In this document: in pieces, positions 23,852-33,460 of the stretch
How positions within the stretch are numbered: position 1 is the stretch's first letter
Layout: the number at the start of each line of letters is the position of its first letter
Source: Ruminococcaceae bacterium UBA6416
GTDB taxonomy: Bacteria; Bacillota; Clostridia; Oscillospirales; Acutalibacteraceae
Length of the DNA: 64,000 nucleotides
Assembly: GCA_002438505.1 (NCBI GenBank)
Contig: DJPI01000018.1
Span: 1 to 64,000 of the forward strand
Reading direction: 5' to 3'
The notes under the pieces: generated by a model
Seen by the model: the letters and a program-made list of their open reading frames with translations, nothing else
What the model was told of the DNA's origin: nothing
The model's database searches: none
Position numbers and translations under genes: made by a program

Positions 23852-24931
23852 TTATCTCACAACCTTTGCAGATTTTTTGTTCACAATATTTTCAATGTCC
23901 TCTTCTGTTGCCATTGAAGTGTCGCCCGGAGTTGTCATTGCAAACGCCGCGTGGGCAAGAGCAAACTCAAGAGCATATTTGATATCCTTCTTTGAAAGGA
24001 GAGCAAACAGAAGTCCGGAGGCAAAGCTGTCTCCGCTTCCGATGCGGTCAAGAACGGAGAGATTTTCAAAAGTATCAGTCAGAACGAGCTTTTTATCCTT
24101 GACACAGACCGCACGCAAGCTGTTGCAGGACGCCGAGTGAACCGTTCTCACGGTTGAAGCAATGAGCTTTATGTTCGGATATTTTTCCGTAACGCCGTTC
24201 ATAAAACGCAGATAGCGCTCATCATCATGGACATCAAGGTCTGCTCCGCTTTCCGCCGCAAAGCCAAGAACATTCACAAAGTCAAACTCGTTGCCAAAAA
24301 CGATATCGACATACTTTAAAATTTCTCCGATTGTTTTTTTGACTTCAGCCGGGTTTTCAAGGCAAGCCCACAGTGACGGGCGGTAATTGAAGTCAAAGGA
24401 GACAAGAGCTTTGTGTTCCTTAGCCTTTTTCACCGCTTCAAGCGCCGCCTTTGCCGTGCTTTGAGAAAGGGCGCAGAAAATTCCACCGGTATGAAAAACA
24501 CGAACACCCTTTGAAAAAATTCCGTCCCAGTCAAAATCACCCTCTTTAATTTTTGAAACGGCGGTGTGTCCCCTGTCCGAGGTGCTTTTTGCGCCCCTGA
24601 GACCGAATCCGCGCTCAACAAAGTTCAGCCCGTTGCGGCAATCTTTGCCGATTTTGTCAAACGGCTCCCACCGAATCAGCGATGTGTCAACGCCGCCCTG
24701 CATGATGAGATCCTCAATGAGCAATCCGACATCGTTTTTGCAAAGTGCGGTTGCAACGGCGGTTTTCTTTTTGAAGCACTTTGAAAGCGCTCTTGCAACA
24801 TTATACTCACCGCCGCCCTCCCAAACGGTGAAGGAACGGGCATTCTTGACCCGGCTCTCACCCGGGTCAAGGCGCAGCATAACCTCTCCGAGGGAAACAA
24901 GGTCATAGAGTGCATCTTTTTTGAAGTTCAT
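23852..24931 (-). CDS. kdgK: PfkB-family kinase, 2-keto-3-deoxygluconate kinase-like
   Basis: A sugar-acid kinase of about 359 aa. The ATG at 24931 is chosen because AAGGTG lies upstream and it avoids overlap with the ABC permease gene. Family features are LVSLGEVMLRLDPGE, EGGGEYNVARALSKCF, SFDFNYRPSLW and the catalytic DRIGSGDSFASGLLFALL. KdgK makes 2-keto-3-deoxy-6-phosphogluconate; the presence of uxuA in the same run, which makes 2-keto-3-deoxygluconate, supports this. No KDPG aldolase gene of the eda type is present in the window. Confidence 0.82.
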   Translation of the reverse strand: MNFKKDALYDLVSLGEVMLRLDPGESRVKNARSFTVWEGGGEYNVARALSKCFKKKTAVATALCKNDVGLLIEDLIMQGGVDTSLIRWEPFDKIGKDCRNGLNFVERGFGLRGAKSTSDRGHTAVSKIKEGDFDWDGIFSKGVRVFHTGGIFCALSQSTAKAALEAVKKAKEHKALVSFDFNYRPSLWACLENPAEVKKTIGEILKYVDIVFGNEFDFVNVLGFAAESGADLDVHDDERYLRFMNGVTEKYPNIKLIASTVRTVHSASCNSLRAVCVKDKKLVLTDTFENLSVLDRIGSGDSFASGLLFALLSKKDIKYALEFALAHAAFAMTTPGDTSMATEEDIENIVNKKSAKVVR

Positions 24932-24941
24932 ACAAATCACC

Positions 24942-27900
24942 TTATTCGATTGATTTGAGCGCTTCAACAATGTCAATGCGCTCAAGGTTGCGCCGCAGAA
25001 CAATGTTAACGCAAAGGGAGAACGCCATTGAAAGCACCGCCGAGTAAACAAGGCTCAAAAAGCCGACACTCCTTGCAAACATGAGAATGTCAACCTCACC
25101 AACGGCGATTATCATCCGGTGCAGTGCAAGGCCGAAAATCAAGCCGAGTACCGTTCCGAAAACGCTGAGCATCAAGTTTTCTCTGAAGATATACGCGGTG
25201 ACCTCGCGCTTCCTGAAGCCGAGAACCTTTATCGTTGCAATCTCCTTTATGCGCTCATTAATGTTGATTGAGGACAGATTATAAAGAACGATGAAAGAAA
25301 GAAGTCCGGCGGAAATAACAAGAATAATGACAACATAGCCGAGCGAATCCAGAATATGCTCAAAGGTCTGCTGTGACTCCTCGGCGTATGAAACGGCGGT
25401 GATGTCATATTCATTCATGAGGTCTTTTGAAAGCTGCTCCTTCTGAGTTCCGGAAAGTGGTGATTTAAATGTTGCCATGATGTAATTATATCCCGGGTTT
25501 GCGCCGAAGAGGGCGGTATAAACCTCTTTCGTCATGAAAACATAATGAAAAACATAATTCTCCGCAATGGCGGCAACCGGTACCTGAACAACATATGAAT
25601 CACTGACAAAAACATTGATGCTGTCTCCAACGGAAAGGTCAAGAGAATCCGCAAGCTTTTTGGTGATAACCGCGCCGTTTTGCGGCAGAGAAATTGCGCC
25701 CCCGGTTGAGGGGTCTCTGAGCCTGATATAATTCGGAAGCATATCTGCGTTTTCCGGAACCATGATGTAGGTTTCAAAGCGCTTGCTGCTGTTTGCGCTT
25801 CCGGTGTTGGTGACTTTCATATAATTGAGGGTTGAAGCGGCAATCTCCGCACGCTCGGAAACGGTTTTCTGCGCGTCCGGCGCGGCAACAAGAGTGTCAT
25901 ATGAACCGTTGAGAACAACCTGCATATCATAGGAAACAATGCTGTCACTGTCCGCGAACTGCCTTTTGAGCATTGTGTTGATTGAATTCTGAAGGCCGAA
26001 GGCGGCAACCATCAGCGCCGTGCAGCCCATAACACCGAGGACGGCCATCACAAAGCGTTTTTTGTTCCGGAAAACATTGCGGAACGTAACCTTTGTTGTG
26101 AAGCTGAACTTTTTCCAAAGCGACGGGAATTTTTCAAGGAAGATGCGCTTTCCGCCCTTGGGTGCTTTCGGCCTCATGAGGGAGGAGGCGCTTGTTGCAA
26201 GGCTCCTGCGGCAGGCAAGATATGAGGAAAGAACGGTTGCGCCGATTGAAATTATCATTGCCGGAATTGCGTAACCCAAGCGATACTTCACCTCAACGGC
26301 AGGCAGCGCAAAGAGGATTGAATATGCCTTTGAAATTGCATACGGAAAAAGAGCAAAGCCGAGCATTGTTCCGGCAAAGGAGCCGATAGCGCTCGCCGCA
26401 AGGGAGTAGATAAGGTATTTTCCGACTATCTCGCCGCTATGGAAACCGAGCGCCTTAAGCGTTCCGAGCTGTGTGCGGTCGTCCTCAACCATGCGCGTCA
26501 TTGTGTTCAAGCAGACAAGCGCGGCAACAAGGAAGAATATCCACGGAAAAACTTTGGAGATTGCGGCCGTTCTTGCCGCCGTCTGTTCAAGCTCTTCAAA
26601 GCCGAGAAGCGCATCATCGCGGTTTTGAACGTACCATTTTCCGGTGTCGAGGTTCAAAAGAAAGCTCTTGGCCTCGTCAAGCTGCGCTTTTGCAAGCTCA
26701 AGCTTTTTGTTAATTTCCTCCTTTTGCGCGGCAAAGTCAGCCTCAACGGTTTTGGCCTTTTCCTTTGCAAGCTGGAGGTTTGTTTCAAAGTTTGTTATCT
26801 GGTTTTTGGAGTCTGAAAGCTGATTGAGCGTTTCAAGCTCACCGAACTGAATGTCATAGTTCGCGCTTGTCAGCTCCTTTTCCGCCTCTTTGAGTTCGGT
26901 TTCGGCAACGGTGAGCTGAGATTCAACCTCTTTGAGCGTTTTAACAAGCTCAGCGGCTTTTTCAAGCTCGGCCTTCTTTGCGGCAAGCTGAGTTTTTGCG
27001 TCACTCAGTTCTTTTTTTGAGGCGGCAAGCTTTGCCTCAACCTCCTGAAGCTGCGGCTCCATGTATGCCGCCATCTCCTCAGCCGTTCCAACGGCGGTGA
27101 GGCTGTTGATTGTGCTCATGATTTTGTCAACCTCGGCACCAACAAGGCCGGACTCCTTGAAACGCTCAAGCATTGCGTCAACATTGTTGTCCTGAGTCTG
27201 GTCAAACTTGTTCATTGCCGAGCGCGTTGTTGCAACAAGGTTTTCAAGATATGAAACCGTTGTGAGCAGGCTGTTAACCTGCGTGTTTGCAACATTATAC
27301 TGCGACTGTGCGTTTTTGTAATCGGTTTCGGCGTTGGCGTATTTATCAACAACGGCCTTGGCCTCGTTATACTTGTCCCGCTTTTCCTCCCATTTTTTAT
27401 ACTGGGCGGAATGCTGAAGCTTGCTTTGGTCAATTTTTGAGGAGGCCTCGCTCGCCTTTTTGTTGTATTCCTCTTTATACTGAGCAAGCTTTTTATCGCC
27501 GTTTTCGGCAAGGTCAAGAATCTCCTTAACCTTCGCCTCGCCTTCGGTGAGCTTTGTTTCCGCCTCAGACTTCGCCTCGGCGTATTTCTGCTCCTGAGCG
27601 GCAACCTCGCTTGAATATTTTTCTTTGATTGCGTTCACCCTGATGTCAATTCTCTCCTGCGCAATGGAGTTGAGATAGGAGACAAACGGGGCAATATAAT
27701 TTTTATATTCGGCGGAAAACGGATCGTAATTATCCGAACCGGCAACCTTGATTGAAAAGCTGTTGAAATATTCTGAAGTGAAATTATCTGCGGAAACATA
27801 TATGAAGGTTCCGAGCTTTCCCGTTCCAATGTTCGTGTAGCCGCGCTCATATGAGATATATCGCGGTGAACGGATGATACCCGTTATTGTGAACTGCGTG

Positions 27901-28457
27901 TTTTTGAGCGAGGCGGACGCATCGGCACCGTCGCCCTCAATGGAAACAACATTCCCGATTTCAAAGCCGTCCGGCGTTGAAAGTGCGCTGCGGTCAACAA
28001 CGCACTGATCCGAACCCGTTGGCCACGCGCCCTCAATAAGCTGAGGCCGATTGAGGAAGGAGGGATCGTTCTGCCCTTGGGAGTAGGCGGCAAGCTTGTT
28101 CAAATCAAGCGCAAGCGCACGCACGGTGAGCTGGGAACCGTCAAGGTCAACGGCGTTCTGTCCATTGATTTTGAGCACACCGTCAAAAAACTTTTCTCCG
28201 ATAACGGACTCAACGCCGCTTATTGTTGAAAGAGTTGCAAGGTCATCGTTTGAAAGTCCGACCGTTGAGGTCAGAGAGATGTCCATTGCGTTTGTGTCAT
28301 GAAGATACTGTCCGGCGGTTTCAAGCATATCGGGAGCGGTTGCGTTCATTCCGGCAAAGAAGCTGATTCCGAGCGCAACGATTGCAACTATTGAAAAAAA
28401 TCTTGAGCGTGTGCGTTCAATCGTCCGCAAAGTGTCTTTAAGCAAAGCCTTAGTCAT
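24942..28457 (-). CDS. ABC transporter permease, FtsX/MacB type with long coiled-coil external domain
   Basis: A very large permease (about 1171 aa). An N-terminal membrane segment (RFFSIVAIVALGISFFAGMNA) is followed by a MacB-like external domain, then roughly residues 270-620 of Ala/Glu/Lys-rich coiled coil (KYAEAKSEAETKLTEGEAKV and similar). Next come an FtsX domain with three membrane segments (~640-760), a second external domain, and a second FtsX domain at the C terminus. The RTQLGTLKALGF and IKEIATIKVLGF motifs are the ATPase-contact sequences of the two FtsX units. The ATG at 28457 is preferred (GAGGTG ten bases upstream). It works with the ATPase encoded 21 bases upstream; such systems act in peptide export, lipid handling or envelope stress rather than nutrient uptake. 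Confidence 0.9.
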   Translation of the reverse strand: MTKALLKDTLRTIERTRSRFFSIVAIVALGISFFAGMNATAPDMLETAGQYLHDTNAMDISLTSTVGLSNDDLATLSTISGVESVIGEKFFDGVLKINGQNAVDLDGSQLTVRALALDLNKLAAYSQGQNDPSFLNRPQLIEGAWPTGSDQCVVDRSALSTPDGFEIGNVVSIEGDGADASASLKNTQFTITGIIRSPRYISYERGYTNIGTGKLGTFIYVSADNFTSEYFNSFSIKVAGSDNYDPFSAEYKNYIAPFVSYLNSIAQERIDIRVNAIKEKYSSEVAAQEQKYAEAKSEAETKLTEGEAKVKEILDLAENGDKKLAQYKEEYNKKASEASSKIDQSKLQHSAQYKKWEEKRDKYNEAKAVVDKYANAETDYKNAQSQYNVANTQVNSLLTTVSYLENLVATTRSAMNKFDQTQDNNVDAMLERFKESGLVGAEVDKIMSTINSLTAVGTAEEMAAYMEPQLQEVEAKLAASKKELSDAKTQLAAKKAELEKAAELVKTLKEVESQLTVAETELKEAEKELTSANYDIQFGELETLNQLSDSKNQITNFETNLQLAKEKAKTVEADFAAQKEEINKKLELAKAQLDEAKSFLLNLDTGKWYVQNRDDALLGFEELEQTAARTAAISKVFPWIFFLVAALVCLNTMTRMVEDDRTQLGTLKALGFHSGEIVGKYLIYSLAASAIGSFAGTMLGFALFPYAISKAYSILFALPAVEVKYRLGYAIPAMIISIGATVLSSYLACRRSLATSASSLMRPKAPKGGKRIFLEKFPSLWKKFSFTTKVTFRNVFRNKKRFVMAVLGVMGCTALMVAAFGLQNSINTMLKRQFADSDSIVSYDMQVVLNGSYDTLVAAPDAQKTVSERAEIAASTLNYMKVTNTGSANSSKRFETYIMVPENADMLPNYIRLRDPSTGGAISLPQNGAVITKKLADSLDLSVGDSINVFVSDSYVVQVPVAAIAENYVFHYVFMTKEVYTALFGANPGYNYIMATFKSPLSGTQKEQLSKDLMNEYDITAVSYAEESQQTFEHILDSLGYVVIILVISAGLLSFIVLYNLSSININERIKEIATIKVLGFRKREVTAYIFRENLMLSVFGTVLGLIFGLALHRMIIAVGEVDILMFARSVGFLSLVYSAVLSMAFSLCVNIVLRRNLERIDIVEALKSIE

Positions 28458-28478
28458 TTTTAACAATCACCTCAAAAA

Positions 28479-29180
28479 TCACCATTCAAGAAGGTCAACG
28501 GGAACGGGTCTGTCGTTAACGGCAATCTGAATTACACGTCCGCTGCGCATGGTGATTATCCTGTCCGCCATGTCCGCAAGCGCCGAGTTGTGGGTGATAA
28601 CAACAACGGTTGTTCCCGTCTCGCGGCAGGTGCGGTGAAGGAGTTTGAGAATCTGCTTTCCCGTTTTATAGTCAAGGGCGCCCGTCGGCTCGTCGCAGAG
28701 AAGAAGCTTCGGGTTTTTGGCCAGCGCACGCGCGATTGAAACGCGCTGCTGCTCACCGCCGGAGAGCTGAGAGGGAAAGTTATCCATCCTTTGGGCAAGG
28801 CCAACCTTTTTGAGCAGCGTTTCCGGAGAGAGCGGCTTTTTTGCAATCTGCGAGGCAAGCTCAACATTTTCAAGCGCCGTCAAGTTCGGAATGAGGTTAT
28901 AGAACTGAAAAACAAAGCCAACGTCAAAGCGGCGGTAATCAATGAGCTGCTCCGGCGTAAGCTTTGTGATGGGTCGGCCGGCAACGCGGATTTTCCCGTC
29001 GTCAACGGTGTCCATTCCCCCGAGCAGATTGAGCACGGTGGATTTTCCGGCGCCGCTTGCGCCGACAATGAGGCAAAATTCACCCTTTTCAATCGCAAAA
29101 TTAACGCCGTCCGCGGCCGGGATAACAATTTCTCCGGTCTGATATCTTTTGTATACGGACTCAAATTCAATGAAGCTCAT
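28479..29180 (-). CDS. ABC transporter ATP-binding protein (MacB/LolD type)
   Basis: ATPase partner of the large FtsX permease, 233 aa. It shows Walker A GASGAGKST (about 40-48), the Q loop in FVFQFYNLIPNLTALENVELA typical of LolD/MacB ATPases, signature LSGGEQQRVSIARAL and Walker B LLLCDEPTGALDYKTG, then an H-loop TTVVVITHN. Its ATG overlaps the tdk stop (ATGA). Confidence 0.93.
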   Translation of the reverse strand: MSFIEFESVYKRYQTGEIVIPAADGVNFAIEKGEFCLIVGASGAGKSTVLNLLGGMDTVDDGKIRVAGRPITKLTPEQLIDYRRFDVGFVFQFYNLIPNLTALENVELASQIAKKPLSPETLLKKVGLAQRMDNFPSQLSGGEQQRVSIARALAKNPKLLLCDEPTGALDYKTGKQILKLLHRTCRETGTTVVVITHNSALADMADRIITMRSGRVIQIAVNDRPVPVDLLEW

Positions 29181-29737
29181 TTTTTATCTCCTAAATTTCC
29201 CTCGCGCCAATGCTTGCGGCAAAGGCTCGTATATTTTTCATTCGCGCCGAGAACGACCTGTTCTCCGTGCTTGATGATTCCGTTTTCATCAAATCTTGCA
29301 TTGCAGGTTGCTTTTTTTCCGCACCAGCAGATGGTTTTAACTTCCTCAATGGTGTCTGCCCATGCAAGCAGCCAGTGGCTGCCGGGGAAAAGGTCACCTT
29401 TGAAATCTGCCCTCAGGCCATAGCAAATCACCGGAACGCCGAGGTCATCAACAACGTGGACAAGGAATTCACATTCCTCTTTGGTGAGAAACTGCGCCTC
29501 ATCAACAATGAGGCAATCGGTTTTTTTGATGTCCTCCTCTTTAAGCTCATGAAAAAGCACACACTCGCTTTCAAGTCCGCAGCGCGAATAGACCCTGTGT
29601 TCGCCGTTCCTTGTGTCAACGGCCGGCTTTGTGATGATGACAGACTGCCCCTGCTCCTCATAGTTATATTTGACCATGAGCGCATTCGCGGTCTTGCTTG
29701 AATTCATTGCGCCGTAACGGAAATACAGCTTCGCCAT
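29177..29737 (-). CDS. tdk: Thymidine kinase
   Basis: Type II thymidine kinase, 186 aa, salvaging thymidine to dTMP in the cytoplasm. It has the P-loop GAMNSSKTANAL (Ser where many family members have Gly before the Lys), the catalytic VDEAQFL with the general-base Glu, the lasso/base-binding VICYGLRADFKG, and four zinc cysteines (ICWCGKKATC and a later SLCRKH). The start follows a TTGGAG site and lies 16 bases after the uxuA stop. Its place among sugar-acid and transport genes is probably just operon packing. Confidence 0.94.
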   Translation of the reverse strand: MAKLYFRYGAMNSSKTANALMVKYNYEEQGQSVIITKPAVDTRNGEHRVYSRCGLESECVLFHELKEEDIKKTDCLIVDEAQFLTKEECEFLVHVVDDLGVPVICYGLRADFKGDLFPGSHWLLAWADTIEEVKTICWCGKKATCNARFDENGIIKHGEQVVLGANEKYTSLCRKHWREGNLGDKK

Positions 29738-29753
29738 TTTTCTCCAACTCCAA

Positions 29754-30821
29754 TCAATTTTTGCGCGCTTTCAACGCCGCTTCCCAAACTCCGTTGAGAT
29801 ATGCAGCACCGAGTGCACGGTCATAAAGACCATATCCGGGGCGCGCCTTTTCGCCCCAGATCATTCTTCCGTGATCGGGGCGGATATAACCGTCAAAGCC
29901 GACATCCTGAAGCGCTTTAACAATTTCATAAATGTCAAGGCTGCCCTCAGAGGAAAGGTGCGCCGTTTCGTGGAAGCGGTTGCCCTCCCTTTTGACGTTT
30001 CTGATGTGGGCAAAGTAAATTCTGTCTCCAACCTCGCGAATCATTGCCGGAAGGTCGTTCTTTGCGCTCGCGCCGAGCGAGCCGGTGCAGAAGGTCAAAC
30101 CATTGCAGGGGGAATCAACAAGCTTTAAAAAGCGCTTTATTGAGTCAATGTCTTTGATAATTCTCGGCAGGCCGAAAATATCCCACGGCGGATCGTCCGG
30201 ATGAATGGCCATTTTTACACCGCATTCCTCGCAGACAGGGATAATCTTTTTGAGGAAATACTCGAGGTTTTTCCAGAGATCCTCGGCCGTCACACCTTTG
30301 TATTTTTGAAAGAGCTCTTTAATCTCGCCCATACGCTCGGTTTCCCAGCCGGGCATGGCGTAACCGTTGGAGTTTTCGTCAATCTCACGGAACATATCCT
30401 CAGGGCTTTTGCCCTCAATCTGTTCGCCGTTATAAGCAAGGCAGGTGGCGCCGTTGCCCATATCGGCCGCAAGGTCTGTTCTTGTCCAGTCAAAAACGGG
30501 CATAAAATTATAGCAGATAACTTTCACTCCGGCTTTTGAAAGGTTCCTTATGCTTTCAATATAGTTTTCGATATATTTTTCTCTTGACGGGAGACCGAGC
30601 TTGATGTCCTCGTGAACATTGACGGACTCAATGCACTCCATTGAAAGGCCGGCCTTTTCAATCTGTTCCTTCATTTTGAGTATCATTTCAAGCGGCCATT
30701 TTTCGCCACAGGGCAAGGTGTGCAGCGCCGGAACAACGCCGGTAACACCCGGTATCTGACGAATCTGTTCAAGGGAGACTGTGTCCTTTTCTTCCCCGAA
30801 CCAGCGGAAGGTCATTTGCAT
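29754..30821 (-). CDS. uxuA: Mannonate dehydratase
   Basis: Converts D-mannonate to 2-keto-3-deoxygluconate in hexuronate (glucuronate) breakdown. The 355-aa length matches Gram-positive UxuA. It begins MTFRWFGEEKDTVSLEQIRQIPGV, carries VICYNFMPVFDWTRTDL, and the metal-site segments MAIHPDDPPWDIFGLPRI, HIRNVKREGNRFHETAH and RPDHGRMIWG. The product would be the substrate of the KdgK-like kinase four genes downstream in the same run. Upstream uxaC/uxuB genes are not in the window. Confidence 0.95.
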   Translation of the reverse strand: MQMTFRWFGEEKDTVSLEQIRQIPGVTGVVPALHTLPCGEKWPLEMILKMKEQIEKAGLSMECIESVNVHEDIKLGLPSREKYIENYIESIRNLSKAGVKVICYNFMPVFDWTRTDLAADMGNGATCLAYNGEQIEGKSPEDMFREIDENSNGYAMPGWETERMGEIKELFQKYKGVTAEDLWKNLEYFLKKIIPVCEECGVKMAIHPDDPPWDIFGLPRIIKDIDSIKRFLKLVDSPCNGLTFCTGSLGASAKNDLPAMIREVGDRIYFAHIRNVKREGNRFHETAHLSSEGSLDIYEIVKALQDVGFDGYIRPDHGRMIWGEKARPGYGLYDRALGAAYLNGVWEAALKARKN

Positions 30822-30836
30822 AAGTTTTCCCCTTTC

Positions 30837-31433
30837 TCAGGACGCAACGTCCGCGTCTGTAAAGTCTTTTGTTTCAACCGTCTTTTTTGTTTTGCTGTCA
30901 ACAACGGTCACGGTGCATTTGAAATCATTGCCGCTAAGAGCCTGATAGATATAGCAGCCCTTTGCAATATCAAGCGCCATGTCCGCCTTATCGCCCGCGG
31001 CGTCATACTTGGCCTTGTCAACAAGAACAGAGACGGCGGAAAAGTCCTTGTCATCATAGCTTTCAATGCCCTTGACGAACGGATAATCTCCGCTCTCAGC
31101 CACGTTATAGATAGCTTGGATTGCTTTCATTCCTTTTTGGGTCATAAGAAGCTCATATGAAAACGCGTTCATTTTGACGGTTACCGTTCCGTCTGAGTTA
31201 AGCTTTGCGCTCTTATAGCCGTATTTTTCGCAGTAGGCGTCAAGGTTGTCCCGATATTCCTCATCAACGGCAGACAAAGGAAAGCTCACCTTAACGGTGT
31301 CCTTGATATCCTTGTCGCTTTCCGAGGATGACTCGGTGTTGACAAAGATTGCGTTGGGGTCTCCGCCCTTTTTGCACGCCGCAAGCGGCAAAACAAGCAA
31401 AAGGCAAAGCAAAAGGCAAAGAATTTTTTTCAT
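30837..31433 (-). CDS. Lipoprotein of unknown function
   Basis: A 198-aa exported protein. The ATG at 31433 is preferred over 31442 because GGGAGG then lies ten bases away. The signal MKKILCLLLCLLLVLPLAAC ends in a lipobox, followed by an acidic linker with a Ser/Glu/Asp-rich stretch. The folded part has a regular alpha/beta pattern (VKVSFPLSAVDEEYRDNL, TVTVKMNAFSYELLM, FTDADVAS at the end). It heads the long minus-strand run ending with iolC. No enzyme motif. Confidence 0.8.
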   Translation of the reverse strand: MKKILCLLLCLLLVLPLAACKKGGDPNAIFVNTESSSESDKDIKDTVKVSFPLSAVDEEYRDNLDAYCEKYGYKSAKLNSDGTVTVKMNAFSYELLMTQKGMKAIQAIYNVAESGDYPFVKGIESYDDKDFSAVSVLVDKAKYDAAGDKADMALDIAKGCYIYQALSGNDFKCTVTVVDSKTKKTVETKDFTDADVAS

Positions 31434-31507
31434 TTGTACCATTCCTCCCGATAATTATATTGCAGAATGTATAATCAGAGCTTAAAGCTTTTTGCGGTGC
31501 ATGACTA

Positions 31508-31534
31508 TTCGTATTATAATAACATAAATACGAA
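31508..31534. repeat. Short inverted repeat upstream of the lipoprotein gene
   Basis: TTCGTATT and AATACGAA arms around an AT-rich loop, in the 128-base gap between two minus-strand genes. Two TATAAT hexamers occur on the minus strand in the same gap but neither has a convincing -35 partner, so the promoter was not assigned. Confidence 0.35.
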
Positions 31535-31561
31535 AAGAATTCTACATATAAATGAAAATAA

Positions 31562-33460
31562 TTATCCTTTTACTGTCCGCGATTTTGCCGAACGGAAGAT
31601 TGTCCCGTTAATTCTGATTCTTGCGCGAACAAAGCTTTCTCCCCTTTTTTCATACTTTTTTGAATATGAGGTTCTTGAGGCGGAAACAACCTTTGAAAGA
31701 ACAAATTCGCCTTTTTTAAGAGTGTAAATTTCGTAGCCTGTTGCACCCGGAACGCTATTCCAGGAAAGGAGTGTCTTTTTCCCCTCCCTTTTTGCTTTAA
31801 CAGACGGCGCGGACGGACTTGTTATGAGCGTGTTTTTTTTCAATTTGCCAAAGAGCTTTTCGTTTCCGCTCAGCTTGAAGACTCTGACGGCAAAAGCGTA
31901 CTTTTTTCCGCCCTCAAGGTTTTTGCAAAGAGCGTGGTTCTTTTTTGTTTCGCAAATAAGGACATACCTTTTTTTCTCAGCATCATATCTGAAAAGCTGA
32001 TATCCATCGGCGCCGCCGACCTTTTCCCAAAAAACGGAAAGTCTTTTTGCCTTTGTCTTTTCCGGCTTCTGATATACCCTTGAAACAGCGGACGGAAGAA
32101 CGGTGACCGAGCAAGAAGCGCGGCAAAGCGAACCGTCCGTCGCCGTGCAGGTGACAACGGCCTTTCCCGGCGAAAGCGCCGTCAGCACTCCGCTTTGACT
32201 GACAGAAACAACGGCCTCATCACCGCTTTTCCAAACAAGCTTTTTGTTTCCGGCGAACACGGGGAAAACCTCGCAGGAAAGGTTAAGACTCCCCTTTTCG
32301 GTGAGAGTTACGGCGGTTTTTGAAATTTTGAGGGAGTTCACCTTTATTGCGCTTCTGTCCGCGGCGGAAAAAACATAGGCTTCACTTCCCACTACCCAGG
32401 AGGGAATGCGCAAATTGAGCGCCGTCACGGTCAAGTAATAGCGGCCGTTTTGAGGGAGGGTCAAGCTTGCGGTGTTCGTTTTTGTTTCAAGCTCCGCGTG
32501 ATATGAGCCGTTTTCGGCAGCGATGCCGACTTTGTATTGAGCAGCACCGGGAACCGGACTCCACGAAACGGAAAACGCGGTTTTTGAAGGATAAAGCTCA
32601 CTCGTTTTTAAAACCCTTGCGGCGTTCACGGTGCCTGAAATGAATTCACATTTATTGAGCACCGTCCAGCCGTTCAAAAGGCCGTAGCAGACCTTTCCCC
32701 AAACCTTTTTTCCAACAATTCTTTTATCGGTCGCTCTGAAATAAGCTTCCGCCGGAATTGAACCGAGCTTCTTCTTTGGTTTTTCAAAGGAGGAATAGAC
32801 GGCAATTACGCCGTCTCTGGGTGCTTGCCAGCGCTCGGTTGTTTTTTCAAGCTTTTCAAAGGCGGCCTCACCCTTTTCAACCGCGGTGAGATATAAATCA
32901 ATGTTCGTGTTCTTCCTGTTGTTGCTTTTTTCGTGAAGAACATATGAAAAGCCGGGAAGCTCCGAAAGCTCTGTTTTTCCCCACCTGATTCCGCAGCCGT
33001 AAGACCAGTTCGCGTCAACAAAGGAGATTGTGTTCCCCTTAACTCCGGTCACGGTCAGTGAATGGCGGTTGTTGCGGTAGCGTATAATGTCACCGACACG
33101 CAGCTTTGAGGGAACCAGCTTTTCGCTTTTATTCCATGTCCGCGGACTTGTTCCAACAATTTCAAAACCGATTTTATATGAAAACCCCATGCACTGAATT
33201 GCGTTTTCAAAGCTGTTGCAGGTTTTTTCCTGTGAATCCCAGCTTATTCCGATATGATTCCGGCAGGGAGTGTCCGTCACACAGTCGGGATTGTTTTCAC
33301 TTGAGCCGACATGATTCCAATACATTCCGTGGGGAAAACGGTCAGAAAGCTCAAGAAGAACGGCCTCGGTTGTTTTTTCCTTTCCGGCCGCAAAAGCAAA
33401 AAGCGAAAAGGCGTTCATAGCCAGTGATATGCACAGCAAAAACGAAAGAAAGCGTTTCAT
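31562..33460 (-). CDS. Secreted Ig-like domain protein with an N-terminal cysteine-peptidase/CHAP-like region
   Basis: A 632-aa exported protein; the ATG at 33460 is set by GGAGG nine bases upstream and a signal peptide ending AFSLFAFAAG. Residues ~25-185 resemble the papain-like CHAP/NlpC-type fold common in such proteins: NAIQCMGFSYKIG with a candidate catalytic Cys, then YRNNRHSLTVTGVKGN with a candidate His, and FVDANW with Asp/Asn. An SH3-like stretch follows (~200-275), then fibronectin-III-like segments, a Big-2 bacterial Ig domain (LTEKGSLNLSCEVFPVFAG...KAVVTCTATDG) and two further fibronectin-like repeats. A role in cell-wall cleavage or surface binding is inferred. Confidence 0.8.
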   Translation of the reverse strand: MKRFLSFLLCISLAMNAFSLFAFAAGKEKTTEAVLLELSDRFPHGMYWNHVGSSENNPDCVTDTPCRNHIGISWDSQEKTCNSFENAIQCMGFSYKIGFEIVGTSPRTWNKSEKLVPSKLRVGDIIRYRNNRHSLTVTGVKGNTISFVDANWSYGCGIRWGKTELSELPGFSYVLHEKSNNRKNTNIDLYLTAVEKGEAAFEKLEKTTERWQAPRDGVIAVYSSFEKPKKKLGSIPAEAYFRATDKRIVGKKVWGKVCYGLLNGWTVLNKCEFISGTVNAARVLKTSELYPSKTAFSVSWSPVPGAAQYKVGIAAENGSYHAELETKTNTASLTLPQNGRYYLTVTALNLRIPSWVVGSEAYVFSAADRSAIKVNSLKISKTAVTLTEKGSLNLSCEVFPVFAGNKKLVWKSGDEAVVSVSQSGVLTALSPGKAVVTCTATDGSLCRASCSVTVLPSAVSRVYQKPEKTKAKRLSVFWEKVGGADGYQLFRYDAEKKRYVLICETKKNHALCKNLEGGKKYAFAVRVFKLSGNEKLFGKLKKNTLITSPSAPSVKAKREGKKTLLSWNSVPGATGYEIYTLKKGEFVLSKVVSASRTSYSKKYEKRGESFVRARIRINGTIFRSAKSRTVKG

